A program made the position numbers and the translations under genes. A stretch of 64,000 nt of DNA from Rhodospirillaceae bacterium bin65 (GTDB lineage: Bacteria > Pseudomonadota > Alphaproteobacteria > Bin65). Positions within the stretch are counted from its first letter, which is position 1; each line of letters starts with the position of its first letter. Under the pieces are notes generated by a model. It was not told where the DNA came from. It did not search any database and saw nothing but the letters and a program-made list of their open reading frames with translations. The stretch is from assembly GCA_002238725.1 (NCBI GenBank), contig MPMX01000014.1, positions 1 to 64,000 of the forward strand, given 5' to 3'. This document shows positions 34,079 through 42,225 of this stretch, one piece after another.

Positions 34079-34191
34079 TGATCTTCGTAACCGGTTGAAG
34101 GGACTTTGCTCTCAGGTCGGAAAAAGTCGTGCCTCCGCACGGATTCGATTCTGAATGCGGGCCGGGACCGGCGCCTGACGGAAAAACCACC

Positions 34192-34863
34192 ATGAATTCA
34201 GCTTCCGGCCGGCCGGAAACTCGCAGCGAGCGCCGGCGGCGGCGCAATCGCGAGGCCCTGATCCAGGCCGCCTACGATGTCGTTTCGCGCAAGGGAATCG
34301 ACGCGACGACGGTGCACGATATCACCGAGCAGGCCGATGTCGGCCTCGGTACTGCCTACAACTATTTCCCGTCGAAAGACGACCTGATCCTTGCGGCCAT
34401 CGAGCAGAGCATGGACCACCTCGCCAAGCGCATCGAAACCGTGACGGACACCTTCGACGATCCCGCACAGGTCTTCGCTTACGGGACGCGAACCCTGATG
34501 GATACGGCCACCACCGACCGACGCTGGCAGTGGCTGATGCAGCGCTCGGAGGTGATTGCCGATGCCATCTATCGCTGTTTCGGCCCCTATGCGCTGCGCG
34601 ACCTGCTGAAGGCGCGCGAGGCCGGCCGATACCGGTTCGACTCGGCCGAACTGACTTGGCGGCAGGCAACCTGGTCGATCGTCGGCACCAGTCTTGCCGT
34701 ATGCGAAAACAAGCTGTCGAACGACGATCTGACGGAAGCCGTCGTCAACCTGCTTTGCTTGGCCGGTATGGATCGCGCAGGCGCATGGCAGGTCGCGAGA
34801 CGGCCGCGACCGCCGCTGCCCACTGCGTCGGCATTGGCCGCGCGCATCGATCCCGCGCGTTGA
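34192..34863 (+). CDS. TetR/AcrR-family transcriptional regulator
   Basis: 223 residues from MNSASGRPETRSER. N-terminal TetR HTH: RNREALIQAAYDVVSRKGID, TTVHDITEQADVGLGTAYNY, FPSKDDLI. The C-terminal ligand domain (about 75-205) is helical. The gene is divergent from the flavin monooxygenase-like gene, with two palindromes between them, so autoregulation and control of that gene by its substrate are likely. It could also affect the transporter downstream (90 bases away on the same strand). Confidence 0.9.
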   Translation: MNSASGRPETRSERRRRRNREALIQAAYDVVSRKGIDATTVHDITEQADVGLGTAYNYFPSKDDLILAAIEQSMDHLAKRIETVTDTFDDPAQVFAYGTRTLMDTATTDRRWQWLMQRSEVIADAIYRCFGPYALRDLLKAREAGRYRFDSAELTWRQATWSIVGTSLAVCENKLSNDDLTEAVVNLLCLAGMDRAGAWQVARRPRPPLPTASALAARIDPAR

Positions 34864-34952
34864 CCGGCCGTTGCCCGCGCCGCTAACGTGCGTCCGCCAG
34901 GCGCCGCTGCATATCCCGCGGCGCGAGACCTGCCGAAAGCCCGCCGCCTCCC

Positions 34953-36941
34953 GTGTTCGAACGGCCAGCCCCCGACCGCCCGAGACTTGCCGAGACGCTG
35001 CTGGCCGTCCGCCCGCACCATCTGGCGAACGCCGTCGTCGCCTTCCTGTTCGCCTCGACCGGGCCGGTCGCGCTGATCCTGACCATCGGGATCGCCGGCC
35101 GCCTCTCCACCGAAGCCATGTCGTCCTGGATCTTCATCGGCTTTGCCGGCGGCGGCGCCATCACCTTTGCGATGAGCTGGTTCTACAAGCAGCCGCTCGC
35201 CTTCGCCTGGACGATCTCCGGCACGGCCATCGCCGGCCAGGCCCTGCTCAAATACCCGTTCTCCGAGATCGTCGGCGCCTACATGGTGACCGGCGCCGTG
35301 ATGATCCTGCTGGGCCTCAGCAGCGGCTTCAAGGCAATCATGCGCTTCGTGCCCCAGCCGATCGTCATGGCCATGGTCGCCGGCGTGTTCCTCAAGTTCG
35401 GCATCCTGGCGGTCGACGCGTTCGACAAGGAGCTGAAGATCGCACTGGCGGCCCTTGTCGCCTGGATCGTGTTTTCCTTCTGGAAGCCGGTGGCGCGCGT
35501 CCTGCCGCCGGTGCTGATGGCGCTGCTCGCCGCCGGCTACATGGCGGTCGAGGGCGGCCAGTTCGCGCTCAAGGAAGAGCTTGCGCTCCAGATCGCCCGG
35601 CCCGAGGCCATCCACCCGGTGTTTTCGAAGGCCGCACTGCTCGATCTGGTCCTGCCGCTCCTGGTTTCCGTGCTCGCCCTGCAGAACGCCCAGGGCATCG
35701 CGATTCTGCGCGTCGCCGGCCACGATCCGCCGACCAACACCAGCACCTTCGCGTGCGGCGCCGGCTCGCTGCTGTTCGGCGCCTACGGCAGCGTCAACAC
35801 CTGCATGACCGGGCCGGTCAACGCCATCCTGTCCTCGTCCGGCCGGGTGCGCTTCCATTTCGTCGGCGCCTACCTGTGGGCGGCGCTGGCAGTCGCCTTC
35901 GGCCTGCTGTCGCCGGTCGTAACCAAGCTCGCGCTCTCGGTGCCGGAATCCTTCATCTACATCATCGGCGGGCTGGCCATGCTGCCGGTGTTGCAGCAGG
36001 CCTTCACCGCCGGTTTCGGCGGCCGCTTCGCCATCGGCGCGACGGTCAGCCTCGTCGTGACGGTGACCGACCTGATCCCGGGCGTGAACGTCAACCTGCT
36101 CGGCATCGGCGCGCCCTTCTGGGGGCTGGTCTTCGGCGCGGCGACCTCGCTGCTGCTCGAACGGCGCGACTATGCCGAGCTGATCGCCTCCGGTAACGGG
36201 AAGCCCGCCGAACCCGCACCGGAGGCGAAGGAAGAAGCCCCGGCGCGCAAGGCGCTGAGCGGGCCGGGCCCGGGGCGCACACCGGCCGACGCCGGGCAGC
36301 TTCCCGACGGCCCGGTCGCCGTGGTCTCGCCCGCGCCTGGGCCGGACACCAGCCGCGTGCTGATCGCGCTGCGCGAGAAGGGCCTCGCCTACCGGTTGGT
36401 CGAAGACATGACCTGGCGGCCCGGCGAGGGCGTGTCGGAGAATCCGCTGAACCGCAACCCGCTGGTCCGCTTCGGCCCGGAAGCGGACGGCGGCGTCGCC
36501 CTCTGGGATCCGCGGACGATCCTCGACTATCTGGAAACCGTCCGGCCCGTGCCCGCCCTGATGCCGCCGGACCCGGCGAAGGTCTTCGAAGTCAAGACCT
36601 GGGAGGCGCTCGCCGAAGGCGTGAACGCCGCCGCGGTCGACCTCTACATCGCCTCCGCCCGCAACGCGACAGCGGAGGGCCTTGGGGAGGACGGGGACTG
36701 GCTCGCGCGCCGGCGCACCCGGGTGCAGGACGGCCTGGCAACGGCGGAAAACATGCTCGGCGACCGGCCTTTTGCCGTCGGCGCGCAGTTCTCGCGCGGC
36801 GACATCGCGCTCGCGGCCATGCTGGGGCATCTCGACCGGCAGCTGCCCGGCGAGGACTGGCGGGTGGCCCGGCCGGGGCTGGCTGCCTGGTTCGACGAAA
36901 TCCGAAAGCGCGGCACGGTCGCCGCGGTACTGAACGGTTGA
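34953..36941 (+). CDS. BenE-family transporter fused to a glutathione S-transferase-like domain
   Basis: 662 residues from GTG 34953. Residues 1-400 are a 10-12-TM transporter of the BenE (benzoate:H+ symporter) family: HHLANAVVAFLFASTGPVAL, FAWTISGTAIAGQALL, NAQGIAILRVAGHDPPTNTS, GAYGSVNTCMTGPVNAIL. A Pro/Ala-rich linker (about 405-450) follows, then a GST-like domain (about 452-660): TSRVLIALREKGLAYRLVED in the thioredoxin-like part and an all-helical C-terminal part with FSRGDIALAAMLGHLDRQ. BenE proteins end near 400 residues, so this is an uncommon fusion that may couple uptake of an aromatic acid to glutathione chemistry. No stop or frame break at the junction. Confidence 0.82.
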   Translation: MFERPAPDRPRLAETLLAVRPHHLANAVVAFLFASTGPVALILTIGIAGRLSTEAMSSWIFIGFAGGGAITFAMSWFYKQPLAFAWTISGTAIAGQALLKYPFSEIVGAYMVTGAVMILLGLSSGFKAIMRFVPQPIVMAMVAGVFLKFGILAVDAFDKELKIALAALVAWIVFSFWKPVARVLPPVLMALLAAGYMAVEGGQFALKEELALQIARPEAIHPVFSKAALLDLVLPLLVSVLALQNAQGIAILRVAGHDPPTNTSTFACGAGSLLFGAYGSVNTCMTGPVNAILSSSGRVRFHFVGAYLWAALAVAFGLLSPVVTKLALSVPESFIYIIGGLAMLPVLQQAFTAGFGGRFAIGATVSLVVTVTDLIPGVNVNLLGIGAPFWGLVFGAATSLLLERRDYAELIASGNGKPAEPAPEAKEEAPARKALSGPGPGRTPADAGQLPDGPVAVVSPAPGPDTSRVLIALREKGLAYRLVEDMTWRPGEGVSENPLNRNPLVRFGPEADGGVALWDPRTILDYLETVRPVPALMPPDPAKVFEVKTWEALAEGVNAAAVDLYIASARNATAEGLGEDGDWLARRRTRVQDGLATAENMLGDRPFAVGAQFSRGDIALAAMLGHLDRQLPGEDWRVARPGLAAWFDEIRKRGTVAAVLNG

Positions 36942-36958
36942 ATGTCCGATGCCCGGCA

Positions 36959-37134
36959 GCGCCCCCTTCGACAAGCTCAGGGCAGGCTCTCGATACGGCC
37001 CCTGCGGGACCTACTCGGGATGAGGCCCCTCGATACGGCCCCTGCGGGACCTACTCGGGATGAGGGTTATTTGGCCTCGTCCTCACACTGAGAAACCGCC
37101 GAAGAGCCTGCCCTGAGCGAACCGAAAGGCGGCG
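36959..37134. repeat. Cluster of REP-like elements, family A
   Basis: Two near-identical copies of CTCGATACGGCCCCTGCGGG plus ACCTACTCGGGATGAG (about 36990-37026 and 37027-37067) follow CCCTTCGACAAGCTCAGGGC (36963). A family-related piece, GCCTGCCCTGAGCGAACCGA, is at about 37108. Lies between the transporter and the lyase gene; the remaining bases to 37301 hold no gene. Confidence 0.75.
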
Positions 37135-37301
37135 GATCGAAGGGCGGGACCGGAGAGGACGCAACAGCGGATTCCGGGTCTTCCTGTCGGATCGATCAGG
37201 TTCCCGGCCGGCAGGCATAACCGAAATTTACTGGACTCGTACAGACTGTCCCGACAGGTTCGGGCCGGAAGGCGCAAGACGCGGCCTGGACAGGAGCAAC
37301 G

Positions 37302-38189
37302 ATGACGGCAGATCGACAGGCGGCCAACGCGGCGCTGGCCGCAAAAATTCGCAGGCGCGAGTGGATTTCGGCGCCCGGCGTGTTCGAGATGATCTCCGCG
37401 CGCGTCGCCGACGCGACGGGCTTCGACGCGCTCTACATGACCGGCTACGGCGCCGTTGCCAGTTATCTCGGCATCCCCGACGCCGGTCTCGCCACCTACA
37501 CCGACATGGTCGGCCGGGTCGGCCAGATCGTCAGCGTCACCGGGACGCCGCTGATCGCGGACGGCGACACCGGCTATGGCGGGCTGCTCAACATCGAGCA
37601 CACGGTGCGCGGCTACGAGGCCGCCGGCGCCGCGGCGATCCAGCTCGAAGACCAGGAGTTCCCGAAGAAATGCGGCCACACGCCGGGCCGCCGGGTTATT
37701 CCGCTCGACGACGCGGTCGCCAAGCTGAAGGTCGCCGCGGCAACCCGGGAGTCGAAGGATTTCCTGATCGTGGCGCGCACCGACGCGCGCGGCCTGTACG
37801 GGCTCGACGAGGCGCTGCGCCGCGGCGCGGCTTTCGCCGAAGCGGGCGCCGATATCCTGTTCATCGAATCGCCCGAAAACGAGGAAGAGATGCGCCGGAT
37901 CGGCGAGGCGTTCCGGGGCCTGCCCCTGCTCGTCAACGTCGTCGAGGGCGGCAGCACACCGGTCTTGCCGACCGCTGACTACCAGGCGATCGGCTACAGC
38001 TTCGCAATCTATCCGGCGGCAGGCTTTCTCGCCACCGGCGCAGCGCTGCGCGAGGTCTACGGGCAGATCCGGGACACGGGGTCGAGCATCGGCACGGATG
38101 CGCCGCTGTACGATTTCCAGGAGTTCAGCAGGCTGATGGGGTTCGAGCATGTCTGGGAATTCGAGAAGAAGTGGGCCGAGGCCGTCTGA
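37302..38189 (+). CDS. Isocitrate lyase/PEP mutase superfamily enzyme
   Basis: 295 residues after GGAG. TIM-barrel signatures: PGVFEMISARVADATGFDAL, metal-binding Asp pair in ADGDTGYGG (86-94), the catalytic loop KKCGH (122-126), IVARTDARGLYGLDEAL and the closing segment NVVEGGSTP. The Cys in KKCGH is the general acid of the lyase members (2-methylisocitrate lyase, oxaloacetate hydrolase-like, carboxyphosphonoenolpyruvate phosphonomutase-like). The exact substrate is not determined; no prpC/prpD genes are adjacent. It overlaps the next gene by 41 bases. Confidence 0.87.
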   Translation: MTADRQAANAALAAKIRRREWISAPGVFEMISARVADATGFDALYMTGYGAVASYLGIPDAGLATYTDMVGRVGQIVSVTGTPLIADGDTGYGGLLNIEHTVRGYEAAGAAAIQLEDQEFPKKCGHTPGRRVIPLDDAVAKLKVAAATRESKDFLIVARTDARGLYGLDEALRRGAAFAEAGADILFIESPENEEEMRRIGEAFRGLPLLVNVVEGGSTPVLPTADYQAIGYSFAIYPAAGFLATGAALREVYGQIRDTGSSIGTDAPLYDFQEFSRLMGFEHVWEFEKKWAEAV

Positions 38190-39321
38190 GGCCCGGCGCA
38201 ATCGGCCGGGCGCGGCGATTCTCGCGCTCGCCCTCGCCGGCGCGCCGCTCGCCACTACAGGACTGACGGCCGGACTGACGGCCGGACTGTTGGCCGGCCT
38301 GGCCGCCGGCCTTCCGGGCGCGGCGCAGGCGCAGGAAGCCCTGACGCCGGCGCAGAAGGCCGAGCGCGTGTTTCACACCTACGGCCGGTCCGGCGCCAAG
38401 TACAGCTACGGTCCGGTCGCTGAGAAAGACGGCGTTCTCACAATCCGGAACCTGAAATACGCGGTCGCACTGCCGTCCGATGCTGTGGTCAAGCCGGGCG
38501 CCCCGAAAAAGACCGTGACCATGACGTTCACCGTGGAGACGGTTACCGTCCGCCGCTACGACTACCGCAATCCGGAGCTGCCGCATTTCATGGACCTGAC
38601 GTTCGAGGGCATGCGGTTCGGCGGCAGCATGTTCGACGCACCGGAATTGCGCAGCGCGCTGGCCGTCTTCGGCCGGCAGGATCTGGTGGTGGACTTCGTG
38701 CAGACCTACGAACTGGACCGGGCGGCCGGATCGATCGATCTGGACGCCTTCGCGGTTACGATGCGCGGCCTGCTGCGTCAGGAGATGAGCGGCCGGTTCG
38801 ACGGCGTCGAATTCGCCCGGCTGACGGATCCGAAACTCCTGGAAAAGCTGGGACCGGGCGCCGCCGGGTCGATGCCGCCGGATGCCGCCGGACGCATAAT
38901 CCTCGATCTCCTGGCTGCGACGCGAATCCATCGCTTCTCCTACGCGCTCACCGACCTCGGCGGCATCGGCAAGGCGATGGCGGTCATGGCCGCGGCACAA
39001 TCGAAGAAGAACCCGGACGCCCCGAAGATCACGACGAAAGCGATGCGGCAGGCGCTTGCGGGCGCACTGGCCGGCATGATGGCCCGCTTTTCCGGGACCT
39101 TCGCGCCGGTCATGCTGCAAGCGACGGCCCGGTGGATGCAGGCGCCGGGCACGCTGACGATCGCGCTCACGCCCGGACGGCCCCTGCCGGTCGCCGGCAT
39201 CGTCGGGTATCTCGCCACCTTTTCCCGACAGGCGAAGCAGGCGAAGGACCAGAAAATCGATCTGGACCCGCTACAGAAGTTCCTCGGCCTGAGTTTTTCC
39301 TATATGCCGTCGCCGCGGTAA
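38149..39321 (+). CDS. Exported protein of unknown function
   Basis: 390 residues, starting inside the end of the lyase gene (41-base overlap). The N-terminus has basic residues, then a long hydrophobic signal segment with the repeat GLTAGLTAGLLAGLAAGL and a signal peptidase-like AQA site near 62. The mature part has beta-rich repeats (GVLTIRNLKYAV, TVTMTFTVETVTVRRYDYRN) and reads like a periplasmic or outer-membrane-associated scaffold (AFGRQDLVVDFVQTYELD, DLDAFAVTMRGLL). No family is recognised with confidence. Real coding is supported by length, start overlap and codon use. Confidence 0.7.
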   Translation: MSGNSRRSGPRPSEARRNRPGAAILALALAGAPLATTGLTAGLTAGLLAGLAAGLPGAAQAQEALTPAQKAERVFHTYGRSGAKYSYGPVAEKDGVLTIRNLKYAVALPSDAVVKPGAPKKTVTMTFTVETVTVRRYDYRNPELPHFMDLTFEGMRFGGSMFDAPELRSALAVFGRQDLVVDFVQTYELDRAAGSIDLDAFAVTMRGLLRQEMSGRFDGVEFARLTDPKLLEKLGPGAAGSMPPDAAGRIILDLLAATRIHRFSYALTDLGGIGKAMAVMAAAQSKKNPDAPKITTKAMRQALAGALAGMMARFSGTFAPVMLQATARWMQAPGTLTIALTPGRPLPVAGIVGYLATFSRQAKQAKDQKIDLDPLQKFLGLSFSYMPSPR

Positions 39322-39363
39322 CACGCGCCGGTGGGGCGGCGCGCCGATGGTTCGTGACATGCC

Positions 39364-41919
39364 ATGAGCCGCCCTGATTCGCCGTCCGGCTGCCGCGCTG
39401 CGCCGCGCGCCTTCGCCGGCCTGCCTGCGCCGTTCGCCGGCTGGTTCGACGCCCGGGGCTGGGCGCCGCATCCGCATCAGCTGGAAATGCTGGCGGCGGT
39501 GCAGGGCGGGCTCGACGCGCTGCTGATCGCGCCGACCGGGGCCGGCAAGACGCTCGCCGGCTTCCTGCCCAGCCTGATCGATCTGGCCGGCCGGGGCAGC
39601 CTGGAGCGCGATTTCGGCGGCCTGCATACGCTCTATATCTCGCCGCTCAAGGCGCTCGCCGTCGATATCGCGCGCAACCTGGAGGCGCCGGTGCGCGAGA
39701 TGGCGCTCGACATCCGCTGCGAGACCCGGACCGGCGACACGCCCCACGCCAAACGCACCCGCCAGCGCAGGCGGCCGCCGGACATCCTGATGACGACGCC
39801 GGAATCCCTGTCGCTGCTGCTGACCTACGCCGACGCATCGCGCCTGTTCGGCCGGCTGCGCTGCCTGATCGTCGACCAGCAGCACGCCCTGATGCCGAAC
39901 AAGCGCGGCGACCTGCTGGCGCTGGCCATGGCGCGGCTCGCCACGCTGGCGCCGGACGCCCGCCGCATCGGCCTGTCGGCGACGGTCCATGACGAGGCGG
40001 CGGGCGGGCCCGCGCCCCCCCGCCGCACGGGCCTGTCGGGGCCGGTCCAGGACGAGGCGGCGGCCCGGCGCTGGCTCGCCGCCGATGGGGCCAAAGATTC
40101 GGGGGGCGGCGCCGTGCAGATCGTGCGCGCGCCGCCGGGCGCGGACCCGGAGATTTCGATCGTCGACTCCGAGGCGCGGATTCCCTGGTCCGGCCACATG
40201 GCATTGCACGCCCTGCCGGCGGTCTATGCGCAGATCGTGGCCCACCGCACCACGCTGGTCTTCGTCAACACCCGCGGCCAGGCCGAGAGCGTGTTCCGCC
40301 AACTCTGGCGCATGAACGAGGATGGGCTGGCGATCGCCCTCCATCACGGCTCGCTGGAGCGCGAGCAGCGCCGCAAGGTCGAGGCCGCGATGGCGCGCGG
40401 CGCCCTGCGCGCGGTTGTCTGCACCTCGTCCCTCGATCTCGGCATCGACTGGGGCGACGTCGATCTCGTCATCCAGATGGGCGCACCCAAGGGCGCCAGC
40501 CGGCTGTTGCAGCGCCTCGGCCGGGCCAACCACCGCTACGACGAGCCGAGCAGGGCGATCCTGGTGCCGGGCAACCGCTTCGAATTCATGGAAAGCCGCG
40601 CCGCCATCGAGGCGGTCGAAGCCGGCGAACTGGACGGCGACCCGCCGCGCGAGGGCGGGCTGGACGTGCTGGCCCAGCATCTGGTCGGCCTGTGCTGCGG
40701 CGCCCGGCCGACCGCCGACGAGATGTTCGCCGAGATCGGCCGCTGCGCGCCCTATGCCGGCCTGTCGCGCCGGGCGTTCGACGACGTGCTGGATTTCGTC
40801 GCGACCGGCGGCTACGCGCTCGGCGCCTATGAGCGCTTCAAGCGGCTCACCGTCGACGAGCGGGGCCGCTACCATATCGCCGGGCCGCGCTTCGCCCGCC
40901 AGCACCGGATGAACGCCGGGGTCATCGTCGAGGCCCAGATGCTCAAGGTGCGCGCCGGCGGGCGCACCCTGGGGCAGGTCGAGGAGTATTTCGTCAACGG
41001 CCTGGTCAGGGGCGACACCTTCATCTTCGCCGGCGAGATGCTGGAGTTCAACGAGGTGCGGGAGATGACGGTCTACGCCCGCAAAGCGAAGGGCGTCGAC
41101 GCGCCCAAGGTGCCGGCCTATGGCGGCGGACGCCTGCCGCTCACCACCGACCTGGCCGACCGGGTGCGCGCCATGATCGCCGACCCGGCGGGCTGGGGCG
41201 CCTTCCCCGACCAGGTGCGCTTCTGGCTCGACCGCCACGCCGAACAGTCGGTCTTTCCGCAGGCCGACGGTCTGCTGGTCGAGACCTTCCCGCGCCAGGG
41301 CAAGATCTACACCGTCGCTTACTGCTTCGAGGGCCGCAACGCGCACCAGACCCTGGGCATGCTGCTGACACGGCGCATGGAGCGGGCCGGCCTGGGGCCG
41401 CTCGGCTTCGTCGCGACCGACTACGTCATCGCGGTGTGGTCGCTGGAGCGCCCGGAGGACCTGGACGGCCTGTTCGACCCGGACATGCTGGGCGACGACC
41501 TGGAAGCCTGGATGGCCGAGAGCACATTGCTCAAGCGCACCTTCCGCACCGTCGCGACAGTCGCCGGGCTGATCGAGCGCAACCATCCCGGCCAGCGCAA
41601 GACCGGCCGCCAGGTCACCTTCAGCGCCGACCTGATCTACAACGTGCTGCGCCGGCACGAGCCCAACCACATCCTGCTGCGCGCAACCCGGCAGGACGCC
41701 GCGACCGGCCTGACCGACATCCGCCGCCTCGGCGAGATGCTGACCCGGGTCCGGGGCCGCATCCGCCACCAGAAGCTAGACAGGGTGTCGCCACTCGCCG
41801 TGCCGATCCTGCTCGAAATCGGCCGCGAATCGGTCGCCGGCGAGGCCGTCGAAGACCTGCTGGCGCGCGAGGAGGCGCTGGTGGCGGAGGCGGGGCTGGG
41901 CGGTGGGGCGAAACTGTGA
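39364..41919 (+). CDS. Lhr-type DEXH helicase (ligase-associated family) with altered motif II
   Basis: 851 residues. Superfamily 2 helicase: Walker A APTGAGKT, motif Ia ISPLKALAVDI, motif VI QRLGRANHRYDEPSRA, plus the Lhr core C-terminal domain to AEAGLGGG. Motif II, normally DExH, reads DQQH (171-174), so the catalytic Glu is Gln. Directly after motif III (IGLSATVHDEAA) a 60-base segment is repeated in frame (39961-40020, 40021-40065 region). Lhr proteins unwind DNA and DNA:RNA hybrids in repair; here ATPase activity may be lost or shifted. No pdeM or LigC gene follows. Confidence 0.85.
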   Translation: MSRPDSPSGCRAAPRAFAGLPAPFAGWFDARGWAPHPHQLEMLAAVQGGLDALLIAPTGAGKTLAGFLPSLIDLAGRGSLERDFGGLHTLYISPLKALAVDIARNLEAPVREMALDIRCETRTGDTPHAKRTRQRRRPPDILMTTPESLSLLLTYADASRLFGRLRCLIVDQQHALMPNKRGDLLALAMARLATLAPDARRIGLSATVHDEAAGGPAPPRRTGLSGPVQDEAAARRWLAADGAKDSGGGAVQIVRAPPGADPEISIVDSEARIPWSGHMALHALPAVYAQIVAHRTTLVFVNTRGQAESVFRQLWRMNEDGLAIALHHGSLEREQRRKVEAAMARGALRAVVCTSSLDLGIDWGDVDLVIQMGAPKGASRLLQRLGRANHRYDEPSRAILVPGNRFEFMESRAAIEAVEAGELDGDPPREGGLDVLAQHLVGLCCGARPTADEMFAEIGRCAPYAGLSRRAFDDVLDFVATGGYALGAYERFKRLTVDERGRYHIAGPRFARQHRMNAGVIVEAQMLKVRAGGRTLGQVEEYFVNGLVRGDTFIFAGEMLEFNEVREMTVYARKAKGVDAPKVPAYGGGRLPLTTDLADRVRAMIADPAGWGAFPDQVRFWLDRHAEQSVFPQADGLLVETFPRQGKIYTVAYCFEGRNAHQTLGMLLTRRMERAGLGPLGFVATDYVIAVWSLERPEDLDGLFDPDMLGDDLEAWMAESTLLKRTFRTVATVAGLIERNHPGQRKTGRQVTFSADLIYNVLRRHEPNHILLRATRQDAATGLTDIRRLGEMLTRVRGRIRHQKLDRVSPLAVPILLEIGRESVAGEAVEDLLAREEALVAEAGLGGGAKL
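39961..40065 (+). repeat. 60-base imperfect tandem duplication in helicase gene
   Basis: The segment beginning CGCCGCATCGGCCTGTCGGC (39961) recurs at 40021 as CGCCGCACGGGCCTGTCGGG, keeping frame. It lies over motif III, adding residues around the ATPase/helicase coupling motif. Confidence 0.8.
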
Positions 41920-42006
41920 TTGCTATGGCCGGCGCGTGCTCGGCCTCGAAGACGGTTAATGCGTCTCCGTTTCAATCGGAACCGCAGGCGCGGCTGAGGT
42001 TGCGCC

Positions 42007-42074
42007 CCTTCGACAGGCTCAGGGCAGGCTCCTTCGACAGGCTCAGGGCAGGCTCCTTCGACAGGCTCAGGGTG
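42007..42074. repeat. Three tandem copies of a 24-base unit
   Basis: Unit CCTTCGACAGGCTCAGGGCA plus GGCT at 42007, 42031 and 42055. It matches pieces of REP family A (CTTCGACAGGCTCAGG). Confidence 0.85.
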
Positions 42075-42104
42075 AGGTCGAATAATTAGGAAATAAATCA
42101 AAAA

Positions 42105-42152
42105 CCCCTCATCCCGAGTAGGCGCGCTTGCGCGCCGTATCGAGGGACGCCC
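42105..42152. repeat. REP-like element, family A
   Basis: CCTCATCCCGAGTAGGCGCG, a small hairpin CGCGCTTGCGCGCC and CGTATCGAGGGACG in the opposite orientation to the copies at 36959 and 53334. Confidence 0.75.
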
Positions 42153-42225
42153 CGCCCGCTTGCCCCGCCCGGCGGCGGGCCGTAGATTGAGCCCTCCGCA
42201 CCGTTGACGCCGTGAGAGACGCTCC

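Noticed and set aside
34587-36974. A 795-codon minus-strand ORF
   Set aside because: It mirrors the BenE-GST gene on the opposite strand; composition is Gly/Arg/Asp-rich and no domain is present.
39271-41769. A long minus-strand ORF across the Lhr gene
   Set aside because: Antisense shadow in high-GC DNA; the plus strand carries all helicase motifs.
42007-42074. CRISPR array
   Set aside because: Three 24-base units are contiguous with no spacers, and the unit belongs to the REP family; no cas genes.
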